This document shows, piece after piece, positions 38,186 through 47,451 of a DNA stretch of 64,000 nucleotides (the stretch's first letter is position 1; each line of letters begins with the position of its first letter). The notes under the pieces are model-generated. The model searched no databases. It was not told the origin of the DNA and saw only the letters and a list, made by a program, of their open reading frames with translations. Made by a program: the position numbers and the translations under genes. The DNA comes from Paracoccus sp. C2R09 (lineage in GTDB: Bacteria > Pseudomonadota > Alphaproteobacteria > Rhodobacterales > Rhodobacteraceae). The stretch covers positions 386,073 through 450,072 of the forward strand of contig NZ_JAHKQB010000029.1 in the NCBI RefSeq assembly GCF_018860625.1. The letters are read 5' to 3'.

Positions 38186-38779
38186 TCAGTTCGAAGCGGG
38201 TGCCGTTGCGGCAGGTGCGGGCGCATCGGCGGTGCAGGCGCGGACCATCTGCTCGTAGCGGGTGACGATCCAACCGGGCGCGTCCTCGGGCAGCTGTTCG
38301 TCCATCGAACCGCGCAGGCGTTCGAACACCTGGGCCGAGCGCGACTGCTCGACGATGGCCAGTTCCTGGCTGGTCATCACGCGGTCATGAATGATGAAGG
38401 CGATCGCCACCAGCAGGATGCCGCGCGCCACGCCGAACAGGAAGCCCATGCCCTGGTCCACGCCGCCAAGCGCCGAACGCTGCACGACCGAGGAAAAGAG
38501 CGGCGTGATGATCGAGAAGACGACCAGCGCCAGCGCGAAGACCACGGCAAAGCCCGCGATGGTCGCCAGTTCGCAGCTGTCGCCCATGAAGCGGTCCAGC
38601 ACCGGGATCTGCGCGATCATCGGGCGCACGGTGGGCGCGAACAGGAATGCCAGGATGGCGGCCGCGATCCAGCCGAGGATCGCCAGCGATTCGCGCACGA
38701 AGCCGCGAGACCACGCAAGGATCGCCGATAGGATGATGACGCCGGCCACCACCGCGTCGATGATCGTGAAACCGTCCAT
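38186..38779 (-). CDS. cvpA: CvpA family membrane protein
   Basis: A 197-aa inner-membrane protein with four hydrophobic segments: TIIDAVVAGVIILSAILAW, LAILGWIAAAILAFLF, LATIAGFAVVFALALVVFSII and GMGFLFGVARGILLVAIAFI. The pattern RGFVRESLAILGW and the GALGG-like VDQGMGFLFG are family features. E. coli CvpA is linked to colicin V production and envelope stress, its biochemical role being unclear. The C-terminal tail is rich in Ala/Pro. Its position between radA and purF echoes the conserved cvpA-purF pairing. Confidence 0.92.
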   Translation of the reverse strand: MDGFTIIDAVVAGVIILSAILAWSRGFVRESLAILGWIAAAILAFLFAPTVRPMIAQIPVLDRFMGDSCELATIAGFAVVFALALVVFSIITPLFSSVVQRSALGGVDQGMGFLFGVARGILLVAIAFIIHDRVMTSQELAIVEQSRSAQVFERLRGSMDEQLPEDAPGWIVTRYEQMVRACTADAPAPAATAPASN

Positions 38780-38822
38780 ATGTACTGTCCTCGCGCCGGT
38801 TGTTCATCGTATTGCAGGCGGT

Positions 38823-40199
<1,377 letters not shown>

Positions 40200-40317
40200 T
40201 CCGCCGTTGTGGCACCACCGCGCGGGTGCCGCAAGACGGCAACTCACGGCGATGTCGGCTTGATATTCGCCCGCCCTGCGGTCAGGGTCCGGCGCAGTTT
40301 GACAACGGGCGGATGCA

Positions 40318-41619
40318 ATGGCCGGAACGCGACCCTTCTCACGCTATGAATTCATGATCGCATGGCGATATCTTCGGGCAAGACGCGCCGAGGGGGGCGT
40401 CAGCGTGATGACCTGGATCAGCCTGATCGGCATTGCGCTCGGGGTGATGGCGCTGATCGCGACGCTTGCCGTGCGGTCGGGCTTCCGGGCCGAATTCGTG
40501 GACACGATCCTGGGGGCGAATGCCCATACCTCGGTCTACATGGTCCCAAACCGGATCGAGAACGAGATCACCGGCGAGACCTATGTCAGCGCAGGCCGGA
40601 TCGAGGATTACGAGGCGATGTCCGCGCGCCTTGCCGATGTCGCGGGGGTCGAGCGTACCGCCGCCGTGGTCAAGGGTCAGGTCATGGCCAGCGCCAACGA
40701 CGCATCGAACGTGGCCGAGGTCTTCGGCATTTCCGCGGGCGACATGGCCGCCATGCCGCGCATCGTCGATCCCGAGACCGCCCAGGGCGATATCGGCCGC
40801 TTCGACGAAGGCATCGCCATCGGTGCGGGCATGGCGCGCGAACTGGCGCTGGAGATCGGCGACCGTGTCCGGCTGATCGCGCCCGAAGGCGCGCGCACGG
40901 CCTTTGGCACCACGCCACGGGTCAAGGCCTACGAGGTGACCTACATCTTCAGCGCGGGCCGCTACGACATCGACCGCACGCGCATCTACATGCCGTTGGC
41001 CGAGGCGCAGAGCTATTTCAACCGCGAGGGCGTCGTGGACGAGATCGAGGTCTTCGTGGCCGACCCCGAGAATGTCGACGAGCTGACGGTGCCCCTGCTG
41101 CAGGCGGCGGGCGTCGGCGCCCAGGTCTGGAGCTGGCGCGACGCGTCGGGCAGCTTCCTGTCGGCCCTGGACATGGAGGATGACGTGATGTTCGTGATCC
41201 TGTCGGTTCTGGTGCTGATCGCGTCGATGAACATCACGTCGGGGCTGATCATGCTGGTCAAGAACAAGGGTCGCGACATCGGCATCCTGCGCACGATGGG
41301 CCTGACCGAGGGGTCGGTGCTGCGGGTCTTCTTCCTCTGCGGGGCGTTCACGGGCGTCATAGGCACGATAATGGGCGTGGTTCTGGGCGTGGCCCTGGCG
41401 CTGAACGTCGAGAACATCATGTCGGTGCTCAATTCGCTGACGAATGGCGGCGCATGGCAGCCCGAGGTCCGGGGCATCTATCGCCTGCCGGCCGAGCTGC
41501 GGGCCTGGGATCTGTTCCGGGCCATCGCCCTGTCGCTGACGCTGTCCTTCGTCGTCACGATCTTTCCCGCGCGCCGTGCCGCGCGCATGAACCCGGTGGA
41601 GGCCCTGCGCTATGAGTGA
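40318..41619 (+). CDS. lolC: Lipoprotein-releasing ABC transporter permease (LolC/LolE family)
   Basis: A 433-aa inner-membrane subunit of the Lol system, which extracts outer-membrane lipoproteins. One helix near residues 26-50 ([27 protein letters not shown]) precedes a large periplasmic domain, and three helices end the protein in the FtsX-like permease domain ([31 protein letters not shown] region). The ending [16 protein letters not shown] is typical. Alphaproteobacteria use a single LolC/E-type protein as a homodimer, so lolC is used loosely. It overlaps lolD by 8 bases. Confidence 0.92.
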   Translation: MAGTRPFSRYEFMIAWRYLRARRAEGGVSVMTWISLIGIALGVMALIATLAVRSGFRAEFVDTILGANAHTSVYMVPNRIENEITGETYVSAGRIEDYEAMSARLADVAGVERTAAVVKGQVMASANDASNVAEVFGISAGDMAAMPRIVDPETAQGDIGRFDEGIAIGAGMARELALEIGDRVRLIAPEGARTAFGTTPRVKAYEVTYIFSAGRYDIDRTRIYMPLAEAQSYFNREGVVDEIEVFVADPENVDELTVPLLQAAGVGAQVWSWRDASGSFLSALDMEDDVMFVILSVLVLIASMNITSGLIMLVKNKGRDIGILRTMGLTEGSVLRVFFLCGAFTGVIGTIMGVVLGVALALNVENIMSVLNSLTNGGAWQPEVRGIYRLPAELRAWDLFRAIALSLTLSFVVTIFPARRAARMNPVEALRYE

Positions 41620-42271
41620 CGTGTTGCGCCTGGAAGGGATCGCCAAGACCTACAACGCGGACGGTCCGGCCCCGGTCGAGGTCCTGTCGAACCTGAACCT
41701 GAACGTCGCCCGCGGCGAGGTCGTGGCCCTGGTCGCGCCTTCGGGGTCGGGAAAATCGACGCTGCTGCATATCGCGGGACTGCTGGACACGCCCGACAGC
41801 GGGCAGGTCTGGCTGGACGGGCGCGACATGACGGGACTGCCCGACCGCGCCCGGACCGAGGCGCGCCGTCGCCAGCTGGGCTTCATCTATCAGTTCCATC
41901 ACCTGCTGCCCGAATTCAGCGCGGCCGAGAACATCGTCCTGCCGCAGCTGGCCGATGGCGTGCCCGCCCGCGATGCGCAGGCACGCGCCGCCGATCTGTT
42001 GTCGCGGGTGGGGCTGTCCCATCGCGCGGATCACCGCCCCGCCGAACTGTCGGGCGGCGAACAGCAGCGCGTGGCCTTCTGTCGGGCGCTGGCCAACGCG
42101 CCCGCGCTGCTTCTGGCGGACGAACCCACGGGCAACCTGGATCCCGAAACCTCGGACAAGGTGTTCGGCGTGCTGATGGATCTGGTGCGGGAAACGGGGC
42201 TGTCGGCGCTGATCGCGACCCACAATCACGAGCTTGCGGGCCGCATGGATCGGCTGGTGAACCTCGGCTGA
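41612..42271 (+). CDS. lolD: Lipoprotein-releasing ABC transporter ATP-binding protein
   Basis: A 219-aa ATPase of the MacB/LolD group. Walker [13 protein letters not shown], the Q-loop region [19 protein letters not shown], signature [15 protein letters not shown] and Walker [16 protein letters not shown] are intact, with the H-loop in IATHNHELA. It powers lipoprotein release together with the overlapping permease gene. Confidence 0.95.
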   Translation: MSDVLRLEGIAKTYNADGPAPVEVLSNLNLNVARGEVVALVAPSGSGKSTLLHIAGLLDTPDSGQVWLDGRDMTGLPDRARTEARRRQLGFIYQFHHLLPEFSAAENIVLPQLADGVPARDAQARAADLLSRVGLSHRADHRPAELSGGEQQRVAFCRALANAPALLLADEPTGNLDPETSDKVFGVLMDLVRETGLSALIATHNHELAGRMDRLVNLG

Positions 42272-42289
42272 GGTTCACCGCATGCGCGC

Positions 42290-43351
42290 TCAGTCCAGCC
42301 GGACGCGGGGCTGGTCGGTCTTGTCGCCGACGCGCCCGATCGCGGTGGCGGCGTCGAACCCGTGGCGCGCGAAGATGGCCAGAACCTCGTCCGCGGCTTC
42401 GGGGGCGCAGGCGACCATCAGCCCGCCGCTGGTCTGCGGATCGGTCAGCAGCGCGCGATCGGCATCGGCAAAGCCGTCGGGCAGGGCGACGCCGCTGCCA
42501 TAGCTGTCCCAGTTCCGCCCCGATGCGCCGGTGACATTGCCCGCGGCGATCAGGTCGTCGATGCCGGGCAGGCGTGGCACGGCGGGCCAGTTCACATGGA
42601 TGTTGCAACCCGAACCGCGCGCCATTTCCAGCGCATGCCCGCCAAGGCCAAAGCCCGTCACGTCGGTCATGGCGTGAACGCCGGGCAGGGCGGCCAGATC
42701 GGGACCGGGGCGGTTAAGCCGGGTCGTGACCTCGATCATGCGGGCATAGTCCTCGTCGCTCAGCTGGCCCTTCTTCAGGGCCGCCGACATGACGCCCACG
42801 CCAAGCGGCTTGCCCAGGATCACGACATCGCCCGACCGCGCAGCGGCGTTCTTAGCGATGCGGTCGGGATGCACGATGCCGATCGCCACCAGGCCATAGA
42901 TCGGTTCGACCGAATCGATGGTATGGCCGCCGGCGATGGGAATCCCCGCCTCGCGGCAGATGGATGCCCCGCCATCGAGGATCTTGCCGATGGTCTCGTG
43001 AGAGAGGGCGTTGATGGGCATGCCCACCACGGCCAGCGCGAAGATCGGCGTGGCCCCCATCGCATAGACGTCGCTGATGGCGTTCGTCGCGGCAATGCGG
43101 CCGAAATCATGCGGATCGTCCACGACGGGCATGAAGAAATCGGTGGTCGCGACCAGCGCCTGTTCGTCGTTCAGCCTGTAGACGGCGGCATCGTCCGAGG
43201 TTTCGATCCCGACCAGCAGTTCGGGCGGGACGGGCAGGGCGGCACTGCCGCGCAACAGGCCGGACAGCACGCCGGGGGCGATCTTGCAGCCGCAGCCTCC
43301 GCCATGGGCAAGCGATGTCAGCCGGGGTTCGGGGGCGGTGGTATCGGACAT
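42290..43351 (-). CDS. selD: Selenide, water dikinase (selenophosphate synthase)
   Basis: A 353-aa enzyme that makes selenophosphate for selenocysteine and 2-selenouridine in tRNA. The N-terminal catalytic motif HGGGCGCKI has Cys20 at the position that is Cys or Sec in the family, so no UGA readthrough is needed here. DDAAVY, TTDFFMPVVDDP, NAISDVYAMGATP and TDPQTSGGLM are the other signatures. GGAGAAG precedes the ATG at 43351. No selA, selB, selU or formate dehydrogenase gene lies in the window. Confidence 0.95.
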   Translation of the reverse strand: MSDTTAPEPRLTSLAHGGGCGCKIAPGVLSGLLRGSAALPVPPELLVGIETSDDAAVYRLNDEQALVATTDFFMPVVDDPHDFGRIAATNAISDVYAMGATPIFALAVVGMPINALSHETIGKILDGGASICREAGIPIAGGHTIDSVEPIYGLVAIGIVHPDRIAKNAAARSGDVVILGKPLGVGVMSAALKKGQLSDEDYARMIEVTTRLNRPGPDLAALPGVHAMTDVTGFGLGGHALEMARGSGCNIHVNWPAVPRLPGIDDLIAAGNVTGASGRNWDSYGSGVALPDGFADADRALLTDPQTSGGLMVACAPEAADEVLAIFARHGFDAATAIGRVGDKTDQPRVRLD

Positions 43352-43424
43352 GTGCTTCTCCGTGGTTTCGGGGGGAACATAGGCCCATAAGCGGGGCTGT
43401 TCCAGCGGCCCCCGCGCTATCTGC

Positions 43425-43453
43425 TTGCAGCGCCCGTTCCCGACGACTAGAAC
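43425..43453 (+). promoter_or_regulatory. Probable sigma-70 promoter of tig
   Basis: TTGCAG (43425-43430) and TAGAAC (43448-43453) are 17 bp apart. The predicted start leaves a leader of about 49 nt before the ATG at 43509. Confidence 0.5.
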
Positions 43454-43508
43454 GGCCCAAATTCTCAGGCCGCCGGGTCCGGTGGCCCTTCTTTCTATGA
43501 GGACGATG

Positions 43509-44843
43509 ATGCAGGTCAAGGAAACCCAGAACGAAGGTCTGAAGCGGGGCTATCAGTTCACCCTGCCCGCCGCCGAACTGGCCGAGACGGTCGACGCCAA
43601 GCTCAAGGAGGCGCAGCCCGAAGTCGAGATGAAGGGCTTCCGCAAGGGCAAGGTCCCGATGGCCATGCTGAAGAAGCAGTTCGGCCAGCGCGTGCTTGGC
43701 GATGCCATGCAGGAAGCAGTCGATGGTGCGCTGCGCAAGCACCTCGAGGAATCGGGCGACCGCCCGGCGACCCAGCCCGCGGTCGAGATGGAAAACGGCG
43801 ACAGCTGGAAAGAGGGCGACGACGTCGTCGTCAACGTGTCCTATGAAAAGCTGCCCGAGATCCCCGAGATCGATCTGTCGGGTCTGAAGCTCGAGCGTCT
43901 GAAGGTCGAGGCGGAAGACGCCGCGATCACCGAGGCGCTGGAGAACCTGGCGAAATCGGCCCAGAACTTCGAGGACCGTCGCAAGGGCAGCAAGGCCAAG
44001 GACGGCGATCAGGTCGTGATCGACTTCAAGGGCTTCGTCGACGGCGAAGCGTTCGAAGGCGGCGAGGCCGAGGATTATCCGCTGGTTCTGGGGTCCAACA
44101 GCTTCATCCCCGGCTTCGAGGATCAGCTGGTCGGCGCCAAGGCCGAGGAAGACGTGACCGTCACCGTCAGCTTCCCCGAGGAATACGGTGCCGCGCATCT
44201 GGCCGGCAAGGAAGCCACCTTCGAATGCAAGGTGAAGGCCGTTAAGGCCCCCAAGGAAGCCGAGATCGACGACGAGCTGGCCAAGAAGTTCGGCGCCGAG
44301 GATCTCGACGGCCTGAAGAAGCAGATCGCCGAGCGTCTGGAAGCCGAATATGCCGGTGCCTCGCGCGCCATCATGAAGCGCGGCCTGTTGGACCAGCTGG
44401 ACGAGAAGGTGAAGTTCGACCTGCCCGCGTCGCTGGTCGAGGCCGAGGCCGCCCAGATCGCGCATCAGCTGTGGCACGAGGAGAACCCCGAGGTTCAGGG
44501 CCACGATCACGCCAATATCGAGCCCACCGACGAGCACAAGAAGCTGGCCGAGCGCCGCGTGCGCCTGGGTCTGCTGCTGGCCGAGATCGGCCAGAACGCC
44601 GAAGTGACCGTGACCGATCAGGAAATGACGCAGGCCGTGATGCAGGCTGCCCGTCAGTATCCGGGTCAGGAACGCGCCTTCTTCGAGTTCATCCAGCAGA
44701 ACCAGCAGGCTCAGCAGCAGCTGCGCGCGCCGATCTTCGAGGACAAGGTCGTCGATCACATCGCCGACAAGGCCGAAGTGACCGAGAAGACCATCTCGAA
44801 GGACGAACTGGAAAAGGCCGTCGAGAAGCTCGACGAGCTGTGA
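43509..44843 (+). CDS. tig: Trigger factor chaperone
   Basis: A 444-aa ribosome-bound chaperone. The N-terminal ribosome-docking domain has the signature [12 protein letters not shown]. The FKBP-type prolyl isomerase domain follows at about 155-245 ([30 protein letters not shown] in part, and [13 protein letters not shown]). The helical C-terminal chaperone domain fills the rest. The start at 43509 ([11 protein letters not shown]) matches the family and has GAGGA upstream; in-frame ATGs at 43497 and 43506 are weaker. A terminator follows at 44868. Confidence 0.96.
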   Translation: MQVKETQNEGLKRGYQFTLPAAELAETVDAKLKEAQPEVEMKGFRKGKVPMAMLKKQFGQRVLGDAMQEAVDGALRKHLEESGDRPATQPAVEMENGDSWKEGDDVVVNVSYEKLPEIPEIDLSGLKLERLKVEAEDAAITEALENLAKSAQNFEDRRKGSKAKDGDQVVIDFKGFVDGEAFEGGEAEDYPLVLGSNSFIPGFEDQLVGAKAEEDVTVTVSFPEEYGAAHLAGKEATFECKVKAVKAPKEAEIDDELAKKFGAEDLDGLKKQIAERLEAEYAGASRAIMKRGLLDQLDEKVKFDLPASLVEAEAAQIAHQLWHEENPEVQGHDHANIEPTDEHKKLAERRVRLGLLLAEIGQNAEVTVTDQEMTQAVMQAARQYPGQERAFFEFIQQNQQAQQQLRAPIFEDKVVDHIADKAEVTEKTISKDELEKAVEKLDEL

Positions 44844-44867
44844 TCCTGCCGCAAGGCGAATGATCGC

Positions 44868-44899
44868 GGGCCGCATCCCACAAGGGTGCGGCCCCTTTT
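44868..44899 (+). terminator. Rho-independent terminator of tig
   Basis: Stem 44868-44878 with 44884-44894, 11 bp including one G-T pair, a 5-base loop and TTTT at 44896-44899, 24 bp after the tig stop. Confidence 0.85.
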
Positions 44900-44910
44900 C
44901 GTTTCGCGGC

Positions 44911-44939
44911 TTGAGAAGCGGGCCGGGCGCGACTAGATC
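44911..44939 (+). promoter_or_regulatory. Candidate promoter giving a leaderless DUF1489 transcript
   Basis: TTGAGA (44911-44916) and TAGATC (44934-44939) are 17 bp apart. A start 7 nt after the -10 would fall on the A of the ATG at 44946. No ribosome-binding site precedes that ATG, which agrees with a leaderless mRNA. Confidence 0.45.
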
Positions 44940-44945
44940 ATCTGC

Positions 44946-45368
44946 ATGAGCGGATCTCTCAATCTGATGAAACTTTGCGTAGGTGCCGAGGGGCCGGAGG
45001 ATCTGGCCGCCTGGCAAGCGCAGCGTTTCGGCACGGGCAATGCGCGTCACGTGACCCGCATGTGGCCCAAGCGCGAGGCCGAGTTGCTGGATGGTGGCTC
45101 GATCTTCTGGGTGTTCAAGGGCGTCATGCTGGCACGTCAGCGTATTCTGGACCTGCAGCGCGTCGAGGGCGAGGACGGCATCGCACGATGCGGAATCGTG
45201 CTGGATCGCAAGCTGGTGCGCGTATCTGCCGTGCCGCGCCGCCCGTTCCAGGGTTGGCGGTATCTTGCGACCGAGGATGCGCCGCAGGATCTGCCCGAAG
45301 GGCGCGAGGCCGAGGAGCCGCTGCCCCCCGCCATCGCGGCCGCCCTGGCCGAGATGGGACTGCGCTAA
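44946..45368 (+). CDS. DUF1489 family protein
   Basis: A 140-aa soluble protein of the alphaproteobacterial DUF1489 family: LNLMKLCVGAEGPEDLAAWQ, HVTRMWPKREAELLDGGSIFWVFKGVMLARQRI and the PRRPFQGWRYL stretch are all conserved. Function is unknown. The pattern of conserved Arg, Lys and Trp residues hints at nucleic-acid or nucleotide binding, which is speculation. The ATG at 44946 may be leaderless; ATG 44967 is the only other early start. tRNA-Gly follows 46 bp after the stop. Confidence 0.88.
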   Translation: MSGSLNLMKLCVGAEGPEDLAAWQAQRFGTGNARHVTRMWPKREAELLDGGSIFWVFKGVMLARQRILDLQRVEGEDGIARCGIVLDRKLVRVSAVPRRPFQGWRYLATEDAPQDLPEGREAEEPLPPAIAAALAEMGLR

Positions 45369-45375
45369 AGGCCGC

Positions 45376-45404
45376 TTGACGATGGCGCGGCCATGCGATA
45401 CGCG
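45376..45404 (+). promoter_or_regulatory. Promoter of tRNA-Gly
   Basis: TTGACG (45376-45381) and TACGCG (45399-45404) are 17 bp apart. The predicted start near 45411 lies 4 nt before the mature 5' end of the tRNA, the geometry expected for a single-tRNA gene. Confidence 0.5.
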
Positions 45405-45414
45405 ATCAGCCAAG

Positions 45415-45488
45415 GCGGGTGTAGCTCAATGGTAGAGCAGAAGCTTCCCAAGCTTACGACGAGGGTTCGATTCCCTTCACCCGCTCCA
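45415..45488 (+). tRNA. tRNA-Gly (anticodon CCC)
   Basis: A 74-nt cloverleaf reading GGG codons. Acceptor arms GCGGGTG and CACCCGC pair fully; the D stem is GCTC/GAGC; the anticodon loop TTCCCAA gives CCC; the T arm has GAGGG, loop TTCGATT, CCCTT. The CCA end is encoded (45486-45488) after discriminator T. The outermost anticodon-stem pair is a G-A mismatch. Confidence 0.97.
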
Positions 45489-45500
45489 GATTTTCCCGAC

Positions 45501-46034
45501 ATTCATCTGATCCGCCACGGCGAAACGACGTGGAACCGTGCTGGCCGTCTTCAGGGCGCCATGGACGCACCGTTGACCGCGCGGGGCGTGGCCCAGGCCC
45601 ACAAGCTTGCCGTGCTGGTCCGCAGCCTTCCCGGTCGGCGCTTCTGCAGCCCGCAGGGGCGAGCGCAGGCCACCGCGGATATCGCCTTCGGACCGGGCTT
45701 CACCACTGACGAGCGGCTGCGCGAAATCGGCATCGGTGCGTTCGCCGGCCTACTGCTGACCGATCTGAGGCGCGACCATCCCCATCTGTTCACGAACGAC
45801 CTGTCCTGGTACGACCGCTGCCCCGACGGCGAGGGGTTCGAGGCCCTGGCACGGCGTTGCCGCAGCTTTCTTGGCGATCTCGACGGGCCTGCGGTGATCC
45901 TGACCCATGGGATCACGCTGCGGATGCTGCGCCTTCTGGTGCTGGGGCTGCCGATGGACCGGATATCGGATGGGGATGCGGGGCAGGGCCGTGTGCATCT
46001 GCTGCGCGGGGGGCGCGAATATCTGCTGGAATAG
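45501..46034 (+). CDS. Histidine phosphatase family protein with unclear start
   Basis: About 177 aa of a phosphoglycerate-mutase-like phosphatase. The catalytic motif is LIRHGETTWNRAGRLQGAMD near the start and the second histidine is in VILTHGITLRMLRLL. The oddity is the start. The frame is open back through the tRNA-Gly gene, and the only ATG codons before the RHG motif (45393, 45429) lie upstream of or inside that tRNA. Between the tRNA end (45488) and RHG there is only ATT (45501) or CTG (45507) as a non-standard start, and no ribosome-binding site. The next ATG lies after the catalytic histidine. Substrate is unknown. I give the ATT as a placeholder start. Confidence 0.75.
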   Translation: MHLIRHGETTWNRAGRLQGAMDAPLTARGVAQAHKLAVLVRSLPGRRFCSPQGRAQATADIAFGPGFTTDERLREIGIGAFAGLLLTDLRRDHPHLFTNDLSWYDRCPDGEGFEALARRCRSFLGDLDGPAVILTHGITLRMLRLLVLGLPMDRISDGDAGQGRVHLLRGGREYLLE

Positions 46035-46069
46035 GGCCGAATTTGCACTTGCAACGCGGCCGAATTTGC
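46035..46069 (+). repeat. 12-bp direct repeat upstream of tRNA-Val
   Basis: GGCCGAATTTGC occurs at 46035-46046 and again at 46058-46069, a 23-bp period. The similarity continues loosely after each copy (ACTTGCA versus TTTTGAC); the second copy runs into a perfect TTGACA at 46072-46077. It lies between the phosphatase stop and tRNA-Val. Confidence 0.8.
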
Positions 46070-46096
46070 TTTTGACATGCGCCACGCGCTGCGGAT

Positions 46097-46171
46097 GGCC
46101 CGTTAGCTCAGTGGTAGAGCGTCCCGTTTACACCGGGCCGGTCGGGAGTTCGAATCTCTCACGGGCCACCA
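46097..46171 (+). tRNA. tRNA-Val (anticodon TAC)
   Basis: A 75-nt cloverleaf. Acceptor arms GGCCCGT and ACGGGCC pair fully; the D stem is GCTC/GAGC; the anticodon loop TTTACAC gives TAC (codons GTA and GTG by wobble); the T arm has GGGAG, loop TTCGAAT, CTCTC. Discriminator A and CCA are encoded (46168-46171). The outermost anticodon-stem pair is a T-C mismatch. Confidence 0.97.
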
Positions 46172-46307
46172 TTCGCGCGCCCATGTCGCAGGCAATTTCA
46201 TTGACCGGCAGGACCTCTTTCGCCATCTGTTGAGCTGACCCCAAGGCGCGCGCGGCAGCCATGCCGCATCCGACTGCCGCCGGACCGTTTTCGACGACAG
46301 GATCACA

Positions 46308-47447
46308 ATGCGGCGTTTGCTTTCATCATCGACCCTCGTCTTTCTGGGCATCCTTGCATTCCTCGTGCTGTGGATCGGCGGGGGAATGCTGGGCCGCGAG
46401 GCGCCCGAACAGGCCGCCCCCGCCGAAATCCCACCCCCCGAGGTCGCCGCCAGCGAAAGCCGGGCCGAGACGATCCGCCCCGAAAGCGTGCTGTTCGGCA
46501 ATGTCGTCCCCAACCAGCGATCCATCCTGCGCCCCCGCACGGGCGGCATCATCGAAGACGTCGCGCGCGTCGGCACGCGGGTCGAGGCGGGCGATCCGGT
46601 GGGCCGCATCTCGGCCGACGACCGCGAGGCGACCCTTGCCCGCGCCCGGGCCGAGCTTGCTGCCGCCGAACGCGATTACGAGGCTGCCGAGCAACTGCAG
46701 GGCCGGGGCGTGATCTCGGATGCCGAGGCACGCAACCGCTTTGCCGCGCTTGAAAGCGCCCGCGCGAACCTGCGCGCCGCCGAGCTGGAGCTGCAGAACA
46801 CCAACCTGACGGCGCCCATCACCGGCATCGTCAGCGATGTCCCGGTCGAGATCGGCAGCTTCGTCCAATCGGGCGGCGAGGTGCTGGAGATCGTGAACAA
46901 CGACCCCCTCAAGGTCGAGATACAGGTGCGCCAGTCCGAGATTACCGCCGTCACGCTGGACCAGACCGCCGATGTGGAATTCCAGGACGACCGGATGGCC
47001 GAGGGCCGCGTCACCTTCATCTCTCCGGTGGCGGACCCCGACACGCGCACCTTCAAGGTCGAGCTGGAGGTCGCCAATCCGGACAGCCGCACCCCTGCGG
47101 GCCTTGCCGCCAAAGTGCGCCTTCCGCTGCAGGAACGGACCGCGCATCGCATCTCTCCTGCGCTGATCCGCCTGAACGATGCGGGCCGCATCGGCGTCTT
47201 CGTCGTGGCCGAGGATGGCGCACATCTGCGGTTTCTGCCCGTCGATGTCGTGCAGGCGCAGGCCGAGGCGATCTGGGTGACGGGGCTGCCCGATGTCGCG
47301 CGGATCGTCACCATCTCGCAGGGCGCGCTGAGCGACGGGCAGGCCGTGCGGGTCGAGGAGACGCCGCCCGAATTTCGCGGCGTCCTGGGCGACGAGATGG
47401 CCGCCAGCGATGCCGCCGCGCTGATCGGCGACGCGGTGCAGGAGTGA
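46308..47447 (+). CDS. RND efflux system periplasmic adaptor (membrane fusion protein)
   Basis: A 379-aa HlyD/AcrA-type adaptor anchored by an N-terminal membrane helix (STLVFLGILAFLVLWIGGGML). A lipoyl-like half (RTGGIIEDVARVGTRVEAGDPVGRIS), an alpha-helical hairpin (about residues 105-160) and the second half TNLTAPITGIVSDVPVEIGSFVQSGG are followed by beta-barrel and membrane-proximal parts. It links the inner-membrane pump to an outer-membrane channel. The pump gene follows after 4 bp. AGGATC precedes the ATG. Substrate unknown. Confidence 0.92.
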   Translation: MRRLLSSSTLVFLGILAFLVLWIGGGMLGREAPEQAAPAEIPPPEVAASESRAETIRPESVLFGNVVPNQRSILRPRTGGIIEDVARVGTRVEAGDPVGRISADDREATLARARAELAAAERDYEAAEQLQGRGVISDAEARNRFAALESARANLRAAELELQNTNLTAPITGIVSDVPVEIGSFVQSGGEVLEIVNNDPLKVEIQVRQSEITAVTLDQTADVEFQDDRMAEGRVTFISPVADPDTRTFKVELEVANPDSRTPAGLAAKVRLPLQERTAHRISPALIRLNDAGRIGVFVVAEDGAHLRFLPVDVVQAQAEAIWVTGLPDVARIVTISQGALSDGQAVRVEETPPEFRGVLGDEMAASDAAALIGDAVQE

Positions 47448-47451
47448 TGCG

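Noticed and set aside
43268-43300. Possible selenocysteine (in-frame TGA) in selD
   Set aside because: The catalytic motif reads GGCGCK with ordinary cysteine codons and the frame is continuous.
46097-46171. tRNA-Val or tRNA-Gly as an attachment site of an integrated element
   Set aside because: No integrase, phage gene or repeated tRNA 3' end is visible nearby, and the flanking genes look native.
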